A DNA stretch of 64,000 nt. It comes from Arion vulgaris. Its lineage: Eukaryota > Mollusca > Gastropoda > Stylommatophora > Arionidae. Shown in pieces: positions 1 through 11,775 of the stretch; the stretch's first letter is position 1, and every line of letters begins with the position of its first letter. A program made the translations under genes and the position numbers. Below the pieces are notes generated by a model. That model had not been told where the DNA came from and did no database searches. It worked only from the letters and a program-made list of their open reading frames with translations. The DNA lies in NCBI GenBank assembly GCA_020796225.1, contig CM036775.1:13794671-13858670 (forward strand), read 5' to 3'.

Positions 1-571
1 CAATTTAAATACCTTGGAGTTCTGGTAACATCAGATGGTAGATGCCGATCAGAAATAAAGAGCAGAATAGGACAAGCGAAAACATCATTCCTGAAAATGA
101 GAAGCATTATCTGCAACAAGTCCTTGTCAATTCAGATAAGAATGCGAGTTATTCAGTGCTACATAGAACCAATACTGACATACGGATGCGAGTCATGGAC
201 AATGAACACACAGATCGAAAAATCTTTGAGGGTCACATAAATGTGGTTTTATAGAAGAATGATGAGAATCCCATGGACTACTAAAATGACTAATGTTGAG
301 GTGCTGAATGAGATCAAGACACAGAGAAAGCTTATCATCAATATAAGAAAGAGGCAGTCATCATTTTTCGGCATGTGATGAGGAGGGGAGGTTTAGAACA
401 CATTGTGACAACCGGGAAAATCGAGGGTAGACGAGACAGGGGAAGAAAGAAAATGTTGGATAGCCTGACTTCATGGCACGGTAGAGCGTCAACATCTGAG
501 TTGATAGCAAACACCAACGACAGAGATTTGTGGAGATCCATGATCGCCTACGCCAGCCGGCACCTGATGAT
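1..571 (+). pseudogene. LINE reverse transcriptase, C-terminal fragment (RTE-like)
   Basis: Frame 1 opens with QFKYLGVLVTSDGRC and continues through YIEPILTYGCESWTM and MWFYRRMMRIPW to GLEHIVTTGKIEGRRDRGR. This is the thumb and C-terminal tail of an RTE-type non-LTR reverse transcriptase. A stop at about 238 (before MWFYRR) and a one-base deletion near 374 break the frame, so it is a dead copy. The intact relative at 24129-24884 is closely similar. It is cut by the left edge of the window. Confidence 0.85.
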
Positions 572-1559
572 GATGAAGTACTTTAAGTTAAAGTTTGTCG
601 GGAAAAAATGGTTGGAAAGCTGAAAACTTCAAATACACTTGACATATTGGTGATATTAATAATTAATTACTTGATATTTTCTTCTAACACAAGTAGTATT
701 TTTTTTTTAGTTTTTAGCCGTCGGATCATCATCGCTGCATAGTTAGTTAAGTTAGTTAAGTTGGTTAATAAGTGCTCCGATCTCCTCTTCAGTATATAAA
801 ATATCTCTCAGCATGGGCATGATTGTGGCTCTAACGACACCCGACTCTTTGTTGGTTTACTATTCTTCTTTGGCTACCGTATCATGAGTATTAGAAGTAC
901 AATATAAGTGTATATACTAACTTACTAAGTCAAGTGCTCTCTTGGTTGGTTTCACTCTTGCACACAGCACACCACTTCACTACATAAACATAATTCTAAA
1001 TTTATTCTTGCAGTCTTGTTTTGGTTTGTTAGAGCGGTTGTAGATTCACCACTAGCTTCAACACAAGTTGTTCTGTGACATAACATTGTTTTCCAAATGC
1101 GCGCAGATGTTATGTACACTTTGTTTATAACTTTAAAATAACAAGTCTATAATAACAATAACACTGTTTACTGTATCCTTGCGGTAACATTCGGGACCAC
1201 ATTCGGATATACTAAGTTATTCATGCGGTTATGGCGGATCTTCGCCTATTTTTAGTACGGTAAACGTAAAGTTACTGTCACGTCTATTTTGTTGATAAAA
1301 TAATATTTCCACCATAATTGTTTGTGTACATGTATCCCAAAATTATATAAAGTGTTACAAAACGAGTGATTAAAAAACAATTACCTTGAAAATATTGACA
1401 GAAAGTTATACAAAATAAATTATAAAGTCTCAGTACATGTCGTAAGTTTAGATAAAGAACCGTAACTCAAAACTAAAAATCTATCGCCGCCGATGTTTCT
1501 ATTCGCAGTTTTCTTATACATTAATATGTACATACTTTTAAAAACATAATAAAAAAATA
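572..1559. other. Intergenic stretch without a recognised gene
   Basis: No coding potential is seen. The part from about 715 to 1080 (CGTCGGATCATCATCGCTGC, later GGTTGTAGATTCACCAC) resembles 36745-37020 and a short piece at 63100-63130. It is therefore a dispersed repeat, probably the remains of a LINE. Confidence 0.5.
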
Positions 1560-2345
1560 AAAATTCCTCTCGTACATACGTTACATAGGGCCTGCTAGTA
1601 ATTTCTCCATACCGCTCTATACTGGGCAACTCGCTCAATCTCCTCCATGGAACTGAGACCGAAAAACGATATTTCTTGCCTCAACAAAGTTCGTTTCAGG
1701 GTCTCCTTAGGTCGTCCTATCTTTCTTGAACCCTTTGCATCCCACTTCAATGACTGCTTTGATATTCGTTGATCATTTCTCCTCAAGGTGTGCCCCAACA
1801 TATCTCCATTCTCTTTCTTATAACAGTTGTCACTAGTGGTTGACCAGACAAGTCTCTTATTTCATCACTTCTGAATTCGTTCCATTTTATTTTCATTATT
1901 TTTCGCAAACATCTATTTTCAAATGCATTAAACTTACTTTCTATATCTTTAGTCATACAACATTTGAATTGAAAATTCGTAATTTAATTTTAATACTAGA
2001 TAACTTGCAGTTCCATATTTTATTTAGACTTTTAAAAGTTGATGTTGCTTTGCCAATTCGTATCATAATTTATTTTTAACATTTCCTGTGCAATCAAAAT
2101 TGCTACCTAAATAGGGAAACTGCTCTGTTATTTTTATCATTTCCAGTGTGATATCTGCGTTACTTGTCATAGGTGTCTTCATTATATTTGTTTTTTCATA
2201 GCTTATCTGCAGTCCAACTTTGATGCTATAGATGACAAGTTGTTTGTTTTTCTTTGCATATCTTGGTTGTTTCTACTTAACAAGACAATATCATCTGCAA
2301 AATCCAAATTCTCTAGTTGATTATTGGTTATATTCTTCATTACCC
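1560..2345 (-). pseudogene. LINE reverse transcriptase fragment with FADD motif
   Basis: Read on the minus strand, the segment begins with LENLDFADDIVLLSRNNQ, the RT catalytic FADD box. It continues to GHTLRRNDQRISKQSLKWD, GRPKETLKRTLL and a tail ending VWRNY. Several frameshifts separate these blocks. The same 3' end recurs at 17432-17566, 31930-32180 and 44485-44830, so this is one moderately abundant LINE family. Confidence 0.8.
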
Positions 2346-2359
2346 CAGAAATAACAAGT

Positions 2360-2640
2360 AAAGTAAACAAAAAAGTAAAGGAATTTTTTTTCTTACCTCG
2401 ATGTATAGTGGTGTTAGGCCCGTATTTTTCATTGATCGTCGACAGACGATGTGTGAAGTGGTAAACATCACGACGGCTGCCCTTACTTCCAAGTGGTTTT
2501 TCTGGTACCCAATTGAGGCTGGGTCGACCTAAGAGACGTGGTCGCAAAAACATTCCACATCCACTGTGGAATTAAACCCGGACCACGCGACTAACTAGCG
2601 AGTTCACTCAAAACTACGTCACTGCGGCTCTCCCAGAAAC
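2360..2640 (-). mobile_element. tRNA-like SINE, family G, copy 1
   Basis: On the minus strand the head carries a B-box-like GGTCCGGGTTTAATTCCAC. The body matches 42115-42385 over about 270 bp (shared TTTTTCATTGAYCGTCGACA and GGTACCCAATT.AGGCTGGGTCGACCT). Two dispersed copies with an internal Pol III-like box make a SINE the best reading. No target duplication was resolved. Confidence 0.6.
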
Positions 2641-2660
2641 CACATGGAGGAAAGATATTA

Positions 2661-2920
2661 TACAGGGTGTTCAAGATAAAAGCGGCCCAATTGACAAATC
2701 GAAAATTGCCAGTTATCTATTGCGCTGTGTATTTACTATTTAAACCGGTTCTGACTAGCTCATCCTACGTCACATTTGTTCATCGCCCCTGCCCGCACTC
2801 CAATTGCATACCGTCACACAACCTTGACTTATACTACGTCATAACTGAACCTTCTCATTTTCATAAATATATGCCAGATTAGCTACATTGATAGGCCGCT
2901 TTTATCTTGAACACTTTGTA
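2661..2920. mobile_element. Mariner-like MITE, copy 1 (TA target)
   Basis: The element is about 260 bp and is bounded by TA. Its terminal inverted repeats are TACAGGGTGTTCAAGATAAA at the left and TATCTTGAACACTTTGTA at the right, extended inward by AGCGG/CCGCT. A reverse-complement relative sits at 59605-59866 and shares internal blocks such as CTTGACTTATACTACGTCAT. It encodes nothing and would depend on a transposase elsewhere. Confidence 0.8.
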
Positions 2921-3094
2921 TCTTCATAGAGTTCACACCTTGAACACCTCGTGCTTTTATGTTAGCTTGTAGTATGTCACTTCTATGTCAAATGTTACCA
3001 CTAGATGTCCTAAGTAAAACAGCATATTAACTTGCTTAGGAAGGCGAACCCGAAATTTTGACATATGCACCTGTAGTCGCCAACTAGCACAATG

Positions 3095-3900
3095 AATTGA
3101 CTCTTTCTTTCTTTCTCGAATCCTGTTTGCCTCACAGCGTCAGGTCAAGAAGATATTTCTAAAACGGGCCCTTGTATGCGCTTCGTAGATAGTCTCTTTC
3201 GTCGCCTCTGTTATCTCTGAGGTCCATCTTTTGCGTGGCCGTCTTTTGCTTTGTACCCATTGTATCGGAGCAGCATTGCTCTTTGAGGTGCACTGACTGT
3301 TGGTAACCTGCTTACGTGGCCGAACCATTTATTTTGTTGTTTCTTGATGAAGTCTAGTATTGATGTTGTACCCACTTTTTTCCTGATGTCTTCATTTCTC
3401 AACCGGTCTCTTCTTGTTACACCCAGCATTCTGCGTAAACACTTCATCTCTGTCGTGACTAGTTTTTTTCTATTATTTGTTGTCAGCGTCCAGTTTTGGC
3501 ACTGGTAACATAATGTGGGGGAAAAGATTGTGTTGAACATTGCTTTTTGTGTGTTCATGGTGACATTTTTGCATCATAAAATTGGCGCCATTTGTCCTAT
3601 CATTTGATTTGCTTTGTTGCATCTGTGTTGAATTTCATTAGTTATTCTTCCATTTGCTGAAGAAATGCTCCCCAGGTATGTGAAGTCTTTGACTTGTTTT
3701 AATGTTCGATTGTCAATGGAGATATTGGTAGTGCTTTCCTCTCTAGCGAATGTCATTACTTCTGTTTTGTCGATGTTTATTCTCATAGTGTATTCGTTAC
3801 ATGCGAACTGGAGTCTGTTAATGTGTTGTTGTAGCTGTTCTTCTGTTGTTGATATGATTGCCTGATCGTCTGCAAAAGAAATTCATTTAAGAGCTCTCCG
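3095..3900 (-). pseudogene. LINE reverse transcriptase C-terminal part
   Basis: Minus-strand blocks run in order: MRINIDKTEVMTFAREEST with FTYLGSISSANGRITNEI (3574-3786), MFNTIFSPTLCYQCQNWTL and IKKQQNKWFGHVSRLP (3211-3558), then MVRPRKQVTNSQC (3140-3328). The reading frame shifts between blocks. Related pieces are at 27960-28385, 47200-47645, 55770-55990 and 63040-63090. Confidence 0.85.
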
Positions 3901-4076
3901 TGGTTGTTTCCTTCGCTGCTGTTAGCTATTTTACAGATGTGGTCAATATAACTCACTCTATAAGAAGCAAATCACATACACAAGACAAAGAGTGGTAATT
4001 TAAAGAGAACGAAAAAAGCTCATTTATTATTGAATAACCTGTGTCAAGGACAACGTATCTAAACAAAACCTTAGAG

Positions 4077-4456
4077 CAGCGTTTCCCAAACTGAGGTTCG
4101 GGGACCCTATGGGCTGCGAGGTACTTACAAGGGGTCTCAAGCGTTTGATGAAATATAATGTTTGACATTTCAAACAGAAAAATACATTTTTATAACGTGT
4201 ATAAAAACAGTGGTAAACTAGTTCCGCTGCGAAATCAAAGGAACCGGATCCGATCTGAGTCTAAATGTCTGACAGGACAAAATAAAAAATCATTTGAAGA
4301 TTCCCGCAGCATGAAAAATTGGAGCCAGCTTGACTGTTGGCGTAAAAATAACTCCATCGCTAGAAGATTGTCAATATAGAGAAACTTTTGGGTTTCGCGG
4401 CAGCAAAATGTATTTAAAAGGGGGGTCTGTAGTAATGCAAAGTTTGGGAACCGCTG
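4077..4456. mobile_element. hAT-like MITE, copy 1
   Basis: The ends are inverted: CAGCGTTTCCCAAACT at the left and AGTTTGGGAACCGCTG at the right. An 8-bp target duplication flanks them (CCTTAGAG at 4069-4076, CCGTAGAG at 4457-4464, one mismatch). CAG...CTG termini and 8-bp duplications are hallmarks of the hAT superfamily. The 380-bp interior has no transposase, so the element is non-autonomous. Confidence 0.85.
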
Positions 4457-4469
4457 CCGTAGAGACTTG

Positions 4470-4968
4470 AAGTTGATCTTCTGCGAACTTCTGCTATGCG
4501 TATGTTCCGGTATGGGTCATAAACAGGGCGGAGTGCTTTAGGTCTTTTCTGGTCCTCCAGTTTTTTCTGAAATGTTGTTCTGTTGGTCAGATTTTTTCGT
4601 TCTCATACTGGCAAAACTTGGACAGTTACAGAAGGTGATTGCTTTGGTGCTCCAGATATAGGGTGTCGAGTTCCCGAAAGCCATTCGATGGAAGTGTACA
4701 CAGAGACCGCATTGTCCCGGTTGATAAAGATCTGGTTGGATCATTTCTGCTTGTAGTTTATATAGCTTCCAACCACTAATACGTCTCCAGCCAGAACATC
4801 GCCTTGGTCACGGCCATAGTCATGTTACATGTGGTCACATCTTATTCTACATTCAACTTCTGCTATACCACTACTTCGGTATGTGTCATAAACAGGGCGG
4901 TGTGCTTGAGGTCTTCACCGGTCCCCCATACTTTGTATTGAAGTGTTGTTTCTGAGGGCCATATTTCC
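4470..4968 (-). pseudogene. LINE region downstream of RNase H, degraded
   Basis: Minus-strand translation shows QCGLCVHFHRMAFGNSTPY, similar to the R-T-G-H-x-x-L-x-x-H-L-x-R-M-G motif that follows the RNase H domain in R1/Jockey-like LINEs. A second, related copy starts at about 4855 and resumes after the insertion at 4969-5219. Confidence 0.55.
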
Positions 4969-5219
4969 ATTCTCACACTACATCGGCCACACACTTAGAA
5001 TGGATGAGAGAAGACTCCTTACCAATCCCTCATATGGACACCAGAGGGAAAAGAAAACGAGGAAGACCAAGAGAGACTGCGTAGAACCATCACCAGAGAA
5101 GGCTCAACGATGGGCCTAGTAAACATTAAAGACCTAAAACAGATAGCAACGAACCGCGAGACATGGAGAGCTATGACCTCTGCCCTATGCGCCGCCCACG
5201 AGGAAAGACTAACTAACTA
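4969..5219 (+). mobile_element. 5'-truncated LINE 3' end inserted in another LINE
   Basis: Plus-strand translation gives YIGHTLRMDERRLLTNPL and EGKRKRGRPRET. The fragment ends in a CTAACTAACTAACA tail. Host sequence continues on both sides, and a short near-duplication (CACACTAC / AACACTACT) flanks it. The same (AACT)n tail occurs on the LINE at 40118-40771. Confidence 0.7.
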
Positions 5220-5515
5220 ACACTACTCAGGCTGGGGTAGTCTTGCAGGATGTACTCGGGTGACTAATTTGGTGCTCCACAGGTGCGTGCAGCCGAGTCC
5301 CTGAGACCCATTCTATGGAGGTGTGCTCTGAGACCGCAGTGTCCCGTTCTAAGTCTGCGCTTTCCTGTTTAGTGTATTTATACTGTCGTGTTTTGGGTTG
5401 TATCCCCTGTTTGTTTTTCTCCACATCATTTTTCTGGATTGTTTCATGGACCAGTCCGTGTAATAATAATGTCATCCTGTCGAATTCTCGTCTACACCCC
5501 TGATTCTACAGTTCC
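5220..5515 (-). pseudogene. LINE C-terminal fragment, second half of interrupted host
   Basis: The minus strand contains DLERDTAVSEHTSIEWVSG, a diverged equivalent of the post-RNase H motif seen at 4470-4760. It is continuous with sequence left of 4969 once the insertion is removed. Confidence 0.5.
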
Positions 5516-5639
5516 TGGACATTTCTTTGCTTTCTCTATATCTCTCTCAAATATGATAACAACATGAAAGAGTGTCTGTGAGATTACTAGCCTCTTTATC
5601 AATGTGACCAAAATATATTTATTGTAAATCAACTGCATG

Positions 5640-5890
5640 AAACGTCCGTGTATTGCCGGCGGGGCCCGCAAAGGAAGCAAAGAATAGTACCACTGCGACC
5701 TACAAGGCATGTCGTAAGAGGCGACTGATGTAGGACCCAGGAAAGCTACCCTAGTAAATAAAAAGCATTGCAAAAATCGGATGTGCTCGCCTACTTGTAG
5801 GCACATAACTGACACAACATACAATCGCTCTTAGGCTCAGATCACATACAAATCAAACAGAGTCGTTAACAAGTGGTCGATATGAAGCAA
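5640..5890 (+). mobile_element. SINE family B, copy 1
   Basis: The head is GTCCGTGTATTGCCGG and GCAAAGAATAGTACCACTG. The body is CTAGTAAATAAAAAGC and GGCTCAGATCACATACA, and the end is GTGGTCGATATG. About twelve copies of this roughly 250-bp element occur in the window. Confidence 0.85.
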
Positions 5891-6475
5891 ATCAGGAATC
5901 CCAAACTAGTGAGACCGCAGAGGAAGAAAGTAGTGAAAAGTAAGATCGGTATTTAAAATCCCGAACAAGATGAAAGAAAACACATAATTTGTCAGTGTCC
6001 AATTCCTTTTAATTGTGAAACATTGAAATATAACATTGAATGATACAGGTAGTTAAGGTGTGTGTACACTTGATTGTACATATAAATACTTGTTGCTATG
6101 TTATATTGATGTTTAGAGGCTGTGTACGATTGTGTACGAGCCGTCGCTTTAAAGATCCCAAATACTTATCGCGGGGACTGGGACGTATCGTCGTTTGAAA
6201 CATTGGACATATTTCGGTACTTTTCTATTACTTTCCTTTCCGACTTTTATATTAACTGCTAAATACTTAAAAATGAAGTGTAAATGATAAGGAATATATA
6301 TCATAGTGGATTATGTTAGAAATAGAAGTGAAACAGTGTTTACCATTCATTCTAGGATACCCTGTGACCAAAATAAGTAGACATTTTTCATGAATGATCA
6401 TGTTGCTATTTTGTAACAGTTAATAAACAATGCATCCATTCACAATTTTCTTAATATTTATGTATTCACGGTGGC
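5891..6475. other. Unannotated AT-rich stretch
   Basis: No open frame, repeat match or RNA gene was recognised here. Confidence 0.5.
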
Positions 6476-6640
6476 GTCTGTGGCCTAGGGGTTAGTGACT
6501 TGCTCTATTAACCTCGACGTTATGAGTTCGAATCACGCTGCGAACAGTTTGGTTGCAACAAAAGGACGATGCCTAGAAAAATCACAAACAGCGTTAAAAG
6601 CTGGGGTTGATTCACAAATTCCTGTAAAGGATATGTAATT
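6476..6640 (+). mobile_element. tRNA-derived SINE, family E-like copy
   Basis: The head reads GTCTGTGGCCTAGGGGTTAG (A-box-like) followed by TGAGTTCGAATCAC, a near-perfect Pol III B box. The rest (GATGCCTAGAAAAATCACAA, CCTGTAAAGGATATG) matches the central domain of the copies at 8382-8600, 8738-8968 and 43022-43708. Confidence 0.7.
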
Positions 6641-6784
6641 AACTTTTTTTTAATGTATTCATAGCTGGATTACCAATATAAAGAGAACAGTCAAGACTTG
6701 CTTATTCAACCTATTATTGCTCTAGGTAAGTTGGATTTTGCTCCCACTTTCTATTTTTAATGAGCGCTATGTTTCCTGTATAGT

Positions 6785-7040
6785 TAACACTGCATTATAT
6801 TTGCTAATTATATCTGGGCATGTGAGAAGAATGGAAACTTGTGGCATACCAAAAAAATTTTGTTCTGTGAACTTTCAGAGAGGAAGAGGCACCAAGGCAG
6901 ACCACTGCTCAGATGCAGGGATGTCTGCAAGACCTCAAAGAACTTTTCTATAGGTCCCAGCACATGGGAAAAACTAGCTGATGACAGAGTTGTATGGAAA
7001 GTGATATTGCGAAAGTGCACAGTCTTTTGAGAAGAAAATT
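6785..7040 (+). pseudogene. LINE 3' coding fragment
   Basis: Across two frames the plus strand reads GHVRRMETCGIPKK, then LSERKRHQGRPLLRCRD and WEKLADDRVVWKVIL. This is the conserved C-terminal tail of RTE-like elements (GH.RR...GRP..R..D...W...A.DR..W). Confidence 0.7.
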
Positions 7041-7129
7041 ATGTGTGAAGTGAAAGAAGAGAGATAAACGAAAGCTCAGAAGCTGTCAACAGTAAAACAC
7101 TTGCTAACTGACTGTAAAAACGAAAAAGG

Positions 7130-7132
<3 letters not shown>

Positions 7133-7186
<54 letters not shown>

Positions 7187-7197
7187 TATATATATAT
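7133..7197. repeat. (TA)n microsatellite
   Basis: An almost pure TA dinucleotide run of about 60 bp, interrupted near its right end by AAATA. The surrounding 7040-7970 stretch shows no recognisable gene. Confidence 0.95.
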
Positions 7198-7974
7198 GCT
7201 AACACAGCAAGTATTTTGAGAAATTACTTCTATCTGTCAGCAATATTATATATAGTAAGTCTTATTTAGAAACAATATTTTAGTTACTGCAATAGTTTAG
7301 AACACTACGAGTACACTTTTTTAAACTAAAAATAATTCTGTCCAGAGGCCAAAAACAAAACCACTCCGTATCGAATCAGTTATGACATAGTAAATCCAAA
7401 TGGTGGCTTTGATAACAGACTGCATTACTGAAGTCTGGCTAAGTGAGTATGGATAAAAGAGTAAGACAAATGCGGTTCCGAAATTAAATGTAGAAAAAGT
7501 ATGTATTAGCATGAAAGGTGTAGATAACATAGTCTATAGATTAAATGTAAACACAACATAATCTAACTTTACAGGATGAAAGAGTGAGATAACGATTGTG
7601 TAGTGGTTTATGATTTGCTTCGTAGACATGGCTCTGCGCTCAAAATTTTCAGATGAAGTTGCATTTATTTTTGTCATAAATGACTTTCAGGTTTACCCAG
7701 CCATAACTGGCACAGATAGTGAAGTAGACAACATGCTTCACTAGTAAACACTGGCAGTACTAAGTCCGTGGTTCGAGATCAACGGGGGCCAAACACATTT
7801 TTCAGTATGCACACACATATGCGGTTGGACTATACAGGTTACCTGATCCTTTTTCTTGGGGATATAAATTACAAATACCTCAGAAGTCTGCTGAATGGCA
7901 AGGGACACTGATGATATGATAAGGAAAGCAAACAAGCCTTCACGCAGAAATTATTAGGTATCATGACTACCCTG

Positions 7975-8175
7975 AATAGGGGTCTCAATGGCCAAGTCGT
8001 TTGCCTGTCGTACTGAATGTTGTGAGTTCCAATCCAGACCGAGACACACATGCAATATTTTCATGAGATCATTAGGATTGTTGCAGGAGCTATGGAGTTC
8101 GTGCAATGCTCTCGGCAGATGACATGCCATCTCGGGAAACCCACTCCTTCGCCTTTGGACTAACCTGAATTCGTA
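7975..8175 (+). mobile_element. tRNA-like SINE, family F, copy 1
   Basis: GGGGTCTCAATGGCCAAGTC (A-box-like), then GTGAGTTCCAATCCAGA (B-box-like), followed by ATTGTTGCAGGAGCTATGGA and GCAATGCTCTCGGCAG. Related copies lie at 19565-19800, 58868-59085 and, inverted, 62480-62710. Confidence 0.7.
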
Positions 8176-8381
8176 GTGGGTGAACGATAGAAAAACTGAA
8201 TACTATCGAAACAATGGGAAATAAAAGTGGCTAATATGGTATTGACACCATCCCCCATTGTGTGCCTCTAGTCAAAGCATTCATAGTGCTATATTTTACT
8301 TTGCCAGCTTTAATGTTAATCTGATTTCTAGAAAAAAAACATTGTTCAGTTTTTTCATAGCATTCATATGAACATGGTGAG

Positions 8382-8600
8382 CATCTGTAGCTCTATCACA
8401 AACCCAAGTGTACCTGGTTTAAACCCACGGTGGGGAAGTTTGGGAGCAAATTTGTTTCCGAGGATTTTTATAAAAGGTAAAATAGACCTCCCCGTTCAGA
8501 AAGCAATGGCAAACTACTGAATGTATAAGTGGTGCCTAGAAAATCAAAGACTCATTTACTGTGGTTGATGGCTACGTCCTGTAAAGGATATGCCACAATT
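8382..8600 (+). mobile_element. SINE family E, copy 2
   Basis: The head includes AGCATCTGTAGCTC and the B-box-like ACCTGGTTTAAACCC. The central domain GGCAAACTACTGAATG, GTGGTGCCTAGAAAATC and TGGCTACGTCCTGTAAAG follows. The next copy at 8738-8968 is in inverted orientation. Confidence 0.75.
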
Positions 8601-8737
8601 TTCATATGAACATGATCTTCCCGCTTTTCAACCTTGTTTTATTTTGTAACCATACCATTTACTTGTTTAATCATTGGAGAAAGCGTCAAAATCTCAACTA
8701 TATTAATATTGTTATTACTAGTGAAAAATCGTGGTAT

Positions 8738-8968
8738 ATTCTTTACAGGACGTAGCCATCAACAATAGTAAACGAGTTGTCGATTTTTGAGGCACCACTT
8801 ATACGTTCAATAATTTGCCATTGCTTTCTGAACGGTGAGGTCTATTTTTACCCTCCGTAAAAATCCAAGGGAACAAATTTGCTTCCTAACTTGACCGCAT
8901 GAATTTGAACCAGGTACACTTGGGTTGTGATCGAGCCCACTACCGCTTAAGCTACAGACGCTCGGTAT
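8738..8968 (-). mobile_element. SINE family E, copy 3 (inverted)
   Basis: Reverse complement of the copy at 8382-8600. Landmarks on the plus strand are TTTACAGGACGTAGCCATCA, GGCACCACTTATACGTTC and GAACCAGGTACACTTGGG. The two copies form an imperfect inverted pair about 140 bp apart. Confidence 0.75.
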
Positions 8969-9419
8969 TACTAGTAGTATTGCAATCGTCCCATGGAGCC
9001 TGCATCTCCCCAGCCATCAGTCAGATGCGCTCCAATATTATTTTTAAAAGTTGGACATCACTGTTCTATTGCATGCTTATAGTTCCCGTGACTCCATTAT
9101 CAACACATTTCCTTCTCTTTTACACACATGCTACCTGTTTATTCAATGAAATCACACCCCAAAAAGTTCATAGTTACAAGATCTATTTGACTTCCTAAGC
9201 TAAATATTGAATGTTAGGGAGATTGCAGTAAAGATGGGTACCAACAGGTGAATAAATAATGATAAGTTTGCTAAGGGTTTCTATAGCATCTTGGTTGAAC
9301 AAATCATTTACACCAGCTTTGTCAAGAACGTGTATGCGTTGCACATTGGTTTGGTAGAAATAACAACAAAGAAATAATTCCATTATTCATTCACTTATTC
9401 CTAAACTAGAAATATTTCC

Positions 9420-9712
9420 CGCCAGAGTGGTTACAGAGGCCCAAAGAATAGAACCAATGTTACCTGCCATGCATGTTGTTAGAGGCAGCTAAGGAGGTTG
9501 GGCGTGGAGCTAGCTACCCCACCCCATTAAAAAAACAACTAGATAGCTACAGAAACCGCAACCAAGAAAATTCATAGCTCGCCAACCGAGAAAGAAGGAC
9601 CCAGCAATGAGGGAAAATAGGGAGAGAGTGAAGAGATCTAGAAAGGATGGCTTTGGATAGGCAGGCTTGAAATGCCTTGGTTGCGGACCTATGCCTTCCT
9701 AGAGGTGAAGAA
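9420..9712 (+). mobile_element. SINE family H, copy 1, with target duplication
   Basis: The head CGCCAGAGTGGTTACAGAGG...AAAGAATAGAACC is shared with families A and B. The body (GGGCGTGGAGCTAGCTACCC, GGTTGCGGACCTATGCC) is different. GAAATATTTCC flanks both ends (9409-9419 and 9713-9723). The site was already part of a 41-bp direct duplication (CATTATTCATTCACTTATTC on both sides). Confidence 0.8.
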
Positions 9713-9723
9713 GAAATATTTCC

Positions 9724-10729
9724 ATTATTCATTCACTTATTCCTAAATTAGAACAAGACAACATACAAATGCACACTAGTTACAAAAGAATTATAAGTTT
9801 TCTATATTCGAAAAAAATCCACAAAATCTGTTAAAGCATATCTCATGTTAAATAGACAATATAGGAATTCTTATAATGAGGAATAAAAACCTCCTCCCTG
9901 AGCTATCACATCTTATGTTTACCCCAGATGGGATAAATCCAGACTTAACTGGGGCTTAACCCTATGAACTTGAGATTCTGATATACAGGTCTGAGATGTA
10001 AACATCTCACGGCCCAGATCTACCACTTTATAAATCTGAAAACTTCTGGTTATTTTTCGCAGCCTGAAATTAAATTGTGTATTTAATGTGAAATCAAACA
10101 TAACAGATGTGCTACTGTTTGATTTAGCAAGATGGCGGTGTGAAAATTTTTTGGGCAATTTTTAAAGTGTTTTTATGATAAAGAAAGCAAGCTAAAAATG
10201 TCAGGAGAATGTCACTCAAAGTATAACAAGAGTAAGTTGTTCAACTTGTGCTGAATTATTCAGAAGACGATAGGAGACTTTTTAAAATAATGATATCGAA
10301 CACAATGTAGATGGTTATTTAGATGAATTGTTTGAATCGATTGATGTTCAAGTTGGGTTTGTTAAATCTGGAGATCAAGATATTTCTGACCTGGGAGTGT
10401 ACCATGACACGGTCCACATAAATTATCATGTAAATATTATACAAGTTCGTCTCTGGTGCAATAAGCAGGAATATCAGAGATGATGGGGATAAGTCAATAA
10501 CAAATTATAGAGCACTTAGTTGTGCCAAAATATCGAAATTTTTCATATCAATTTCATTAGTGCTGTTTTTGCTCAGAAGCATAGGGAATGGGTTTTAAGG
10601 TATAAGTGGCCAGGGTCCAATGAATTGACAGACTGATGTCATAACTATTACGCCGCACTGTATTATATATCAGGGTAACAAATGTGCTGACTTTCTTGCA
10701 AACAACACCCAGACTCAAGCTGGCATCAA
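9724..10729. other. Intergenic stretch without a recognised gene
   Basis: Apart from scattered short open frames nothing is supported. AAGATGGCGG at about 10130 resembles a YY1/translation-start context, but the frame closes after four codons. Confidence 0.4.
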
Positions 10730-10960
10730 TGTGGTATGCTCTCATTTATGCGATATGGATGAGTCTCAGACACTGGAACGAGTGGGAGAATTAGGAGTTA
10801 GGTTTGGACATGCCAGACAATGTCGTTTACGTGGTAGAAAGAGAACGTATACTAATCAACTTCTCATGGGCATGGCGAGCAAGTGGTATGGTTGCTGCAG
10901 CGGAGGACAAATGGGAACGCACAATGTGCCATGATGTTGATATATTAACAAATATATTAC
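10730..10960 (+). pseudogene. LINE RNase H C-terminal fragment
   Basis: The plus strand contains FGHARQCRLRGRKRTY, a decayed form of the RNase H segment P-G-H-A-x-V-x-G-N-E. It is followed by a block ending GCACAATGTGCCATGATG that recurs at 46740-46970, 54485-54730 and 56349-56454. Confidence 0.6.
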
Positions 10961-11234
10961 TGTTTCAATCAAAGGAATTTTTGATGCTCTTTCTTATATG
11001 ATGTTGTTGGGGAGATTTCTCAAAGACAGCTTTTTACCCATGCCCAGCAGGCTCAACTGTTCTCGGTGGAGTGTGACAATTTAGACGGCTAAGTAAGTAT
11101 TAATTCAAAGTAGAATCTTGGACAAACTTTTAACTTTTAGAAAATCAACGTTTGATTTTCACTTAATACGTTAATCTTTTACAGCTTAAAGTGGCAACTA
11201 ATGCCCTGTAATGATTGTTTTTACTAGGATTGTC

Positions 11235-11775
11235 TGAAACATTTGAACATTATTGAAATATCTTCCATCACATCTGAACATAATTGAAATATCTTCCATC
11301 ACATCTGAACATAATTGAAATATCTTCCATCACATTTGAACATAATTGAAATATCTTCCATCACATCTGAACATAATTGAAATATCTTCCATCACATCTG
11401 AACATAATTGAAATATCTTCCATCACATTTGAACATAATTGAAATATCTTCCATCACATTTGAACATAATTGAAATATCTTCCATCACATTTGAACATAA
11501 TTGAAATATCTTCCATCACATTTGAACATAATAGAAATATTGTTCCTCCATCACATCTGAACATAATTGAAATATCTTACATCACATTTGAACATAATTG
11601 AAATATTGTTCCTCCATCACATTTGAACATAATTGAAATATCTTACATCACATTTGAACATAATTGAAATATCTTACATCACATCTGAACATAATTGAAA
11701 TATCGTTCTTCCATCACATTTGAACATAATTTAAATATCTTCCATTACACTTGATCTAAACCGAAATATCATCCA
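11235..11775. repeat. 31-bp minisatellite, about 17 copies
   Basis: Direct repeats of CATTTGAACATAATTGAAATATCTTCCATCA, with a T/C variant in CATYTGAACA. A few units have a GTTCC or GTTCTT insertion before CCATC. Copies near the right end are more diverged. Confidence 0.95.

Noticed and set aside
6476..6550. A functional tRNA gene at the B-box-bearing head
   Set aside because: No acceptor stem pairing or complete cloverleaf is visible, and the sequence continues into a SINE body seen at several loci.
9195..9383. An additional RNF185 3' exon
   Set aside because: The hydrophobic tail does not match the family, and exon 5 at 12252-12349 already provides the conserved anchor and stop.
10128..10170. 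A YY1-type start site (AAGATGGCGG) of a gene
   Set aside because: The frame ends after four codons and no downstream exons could be joined.
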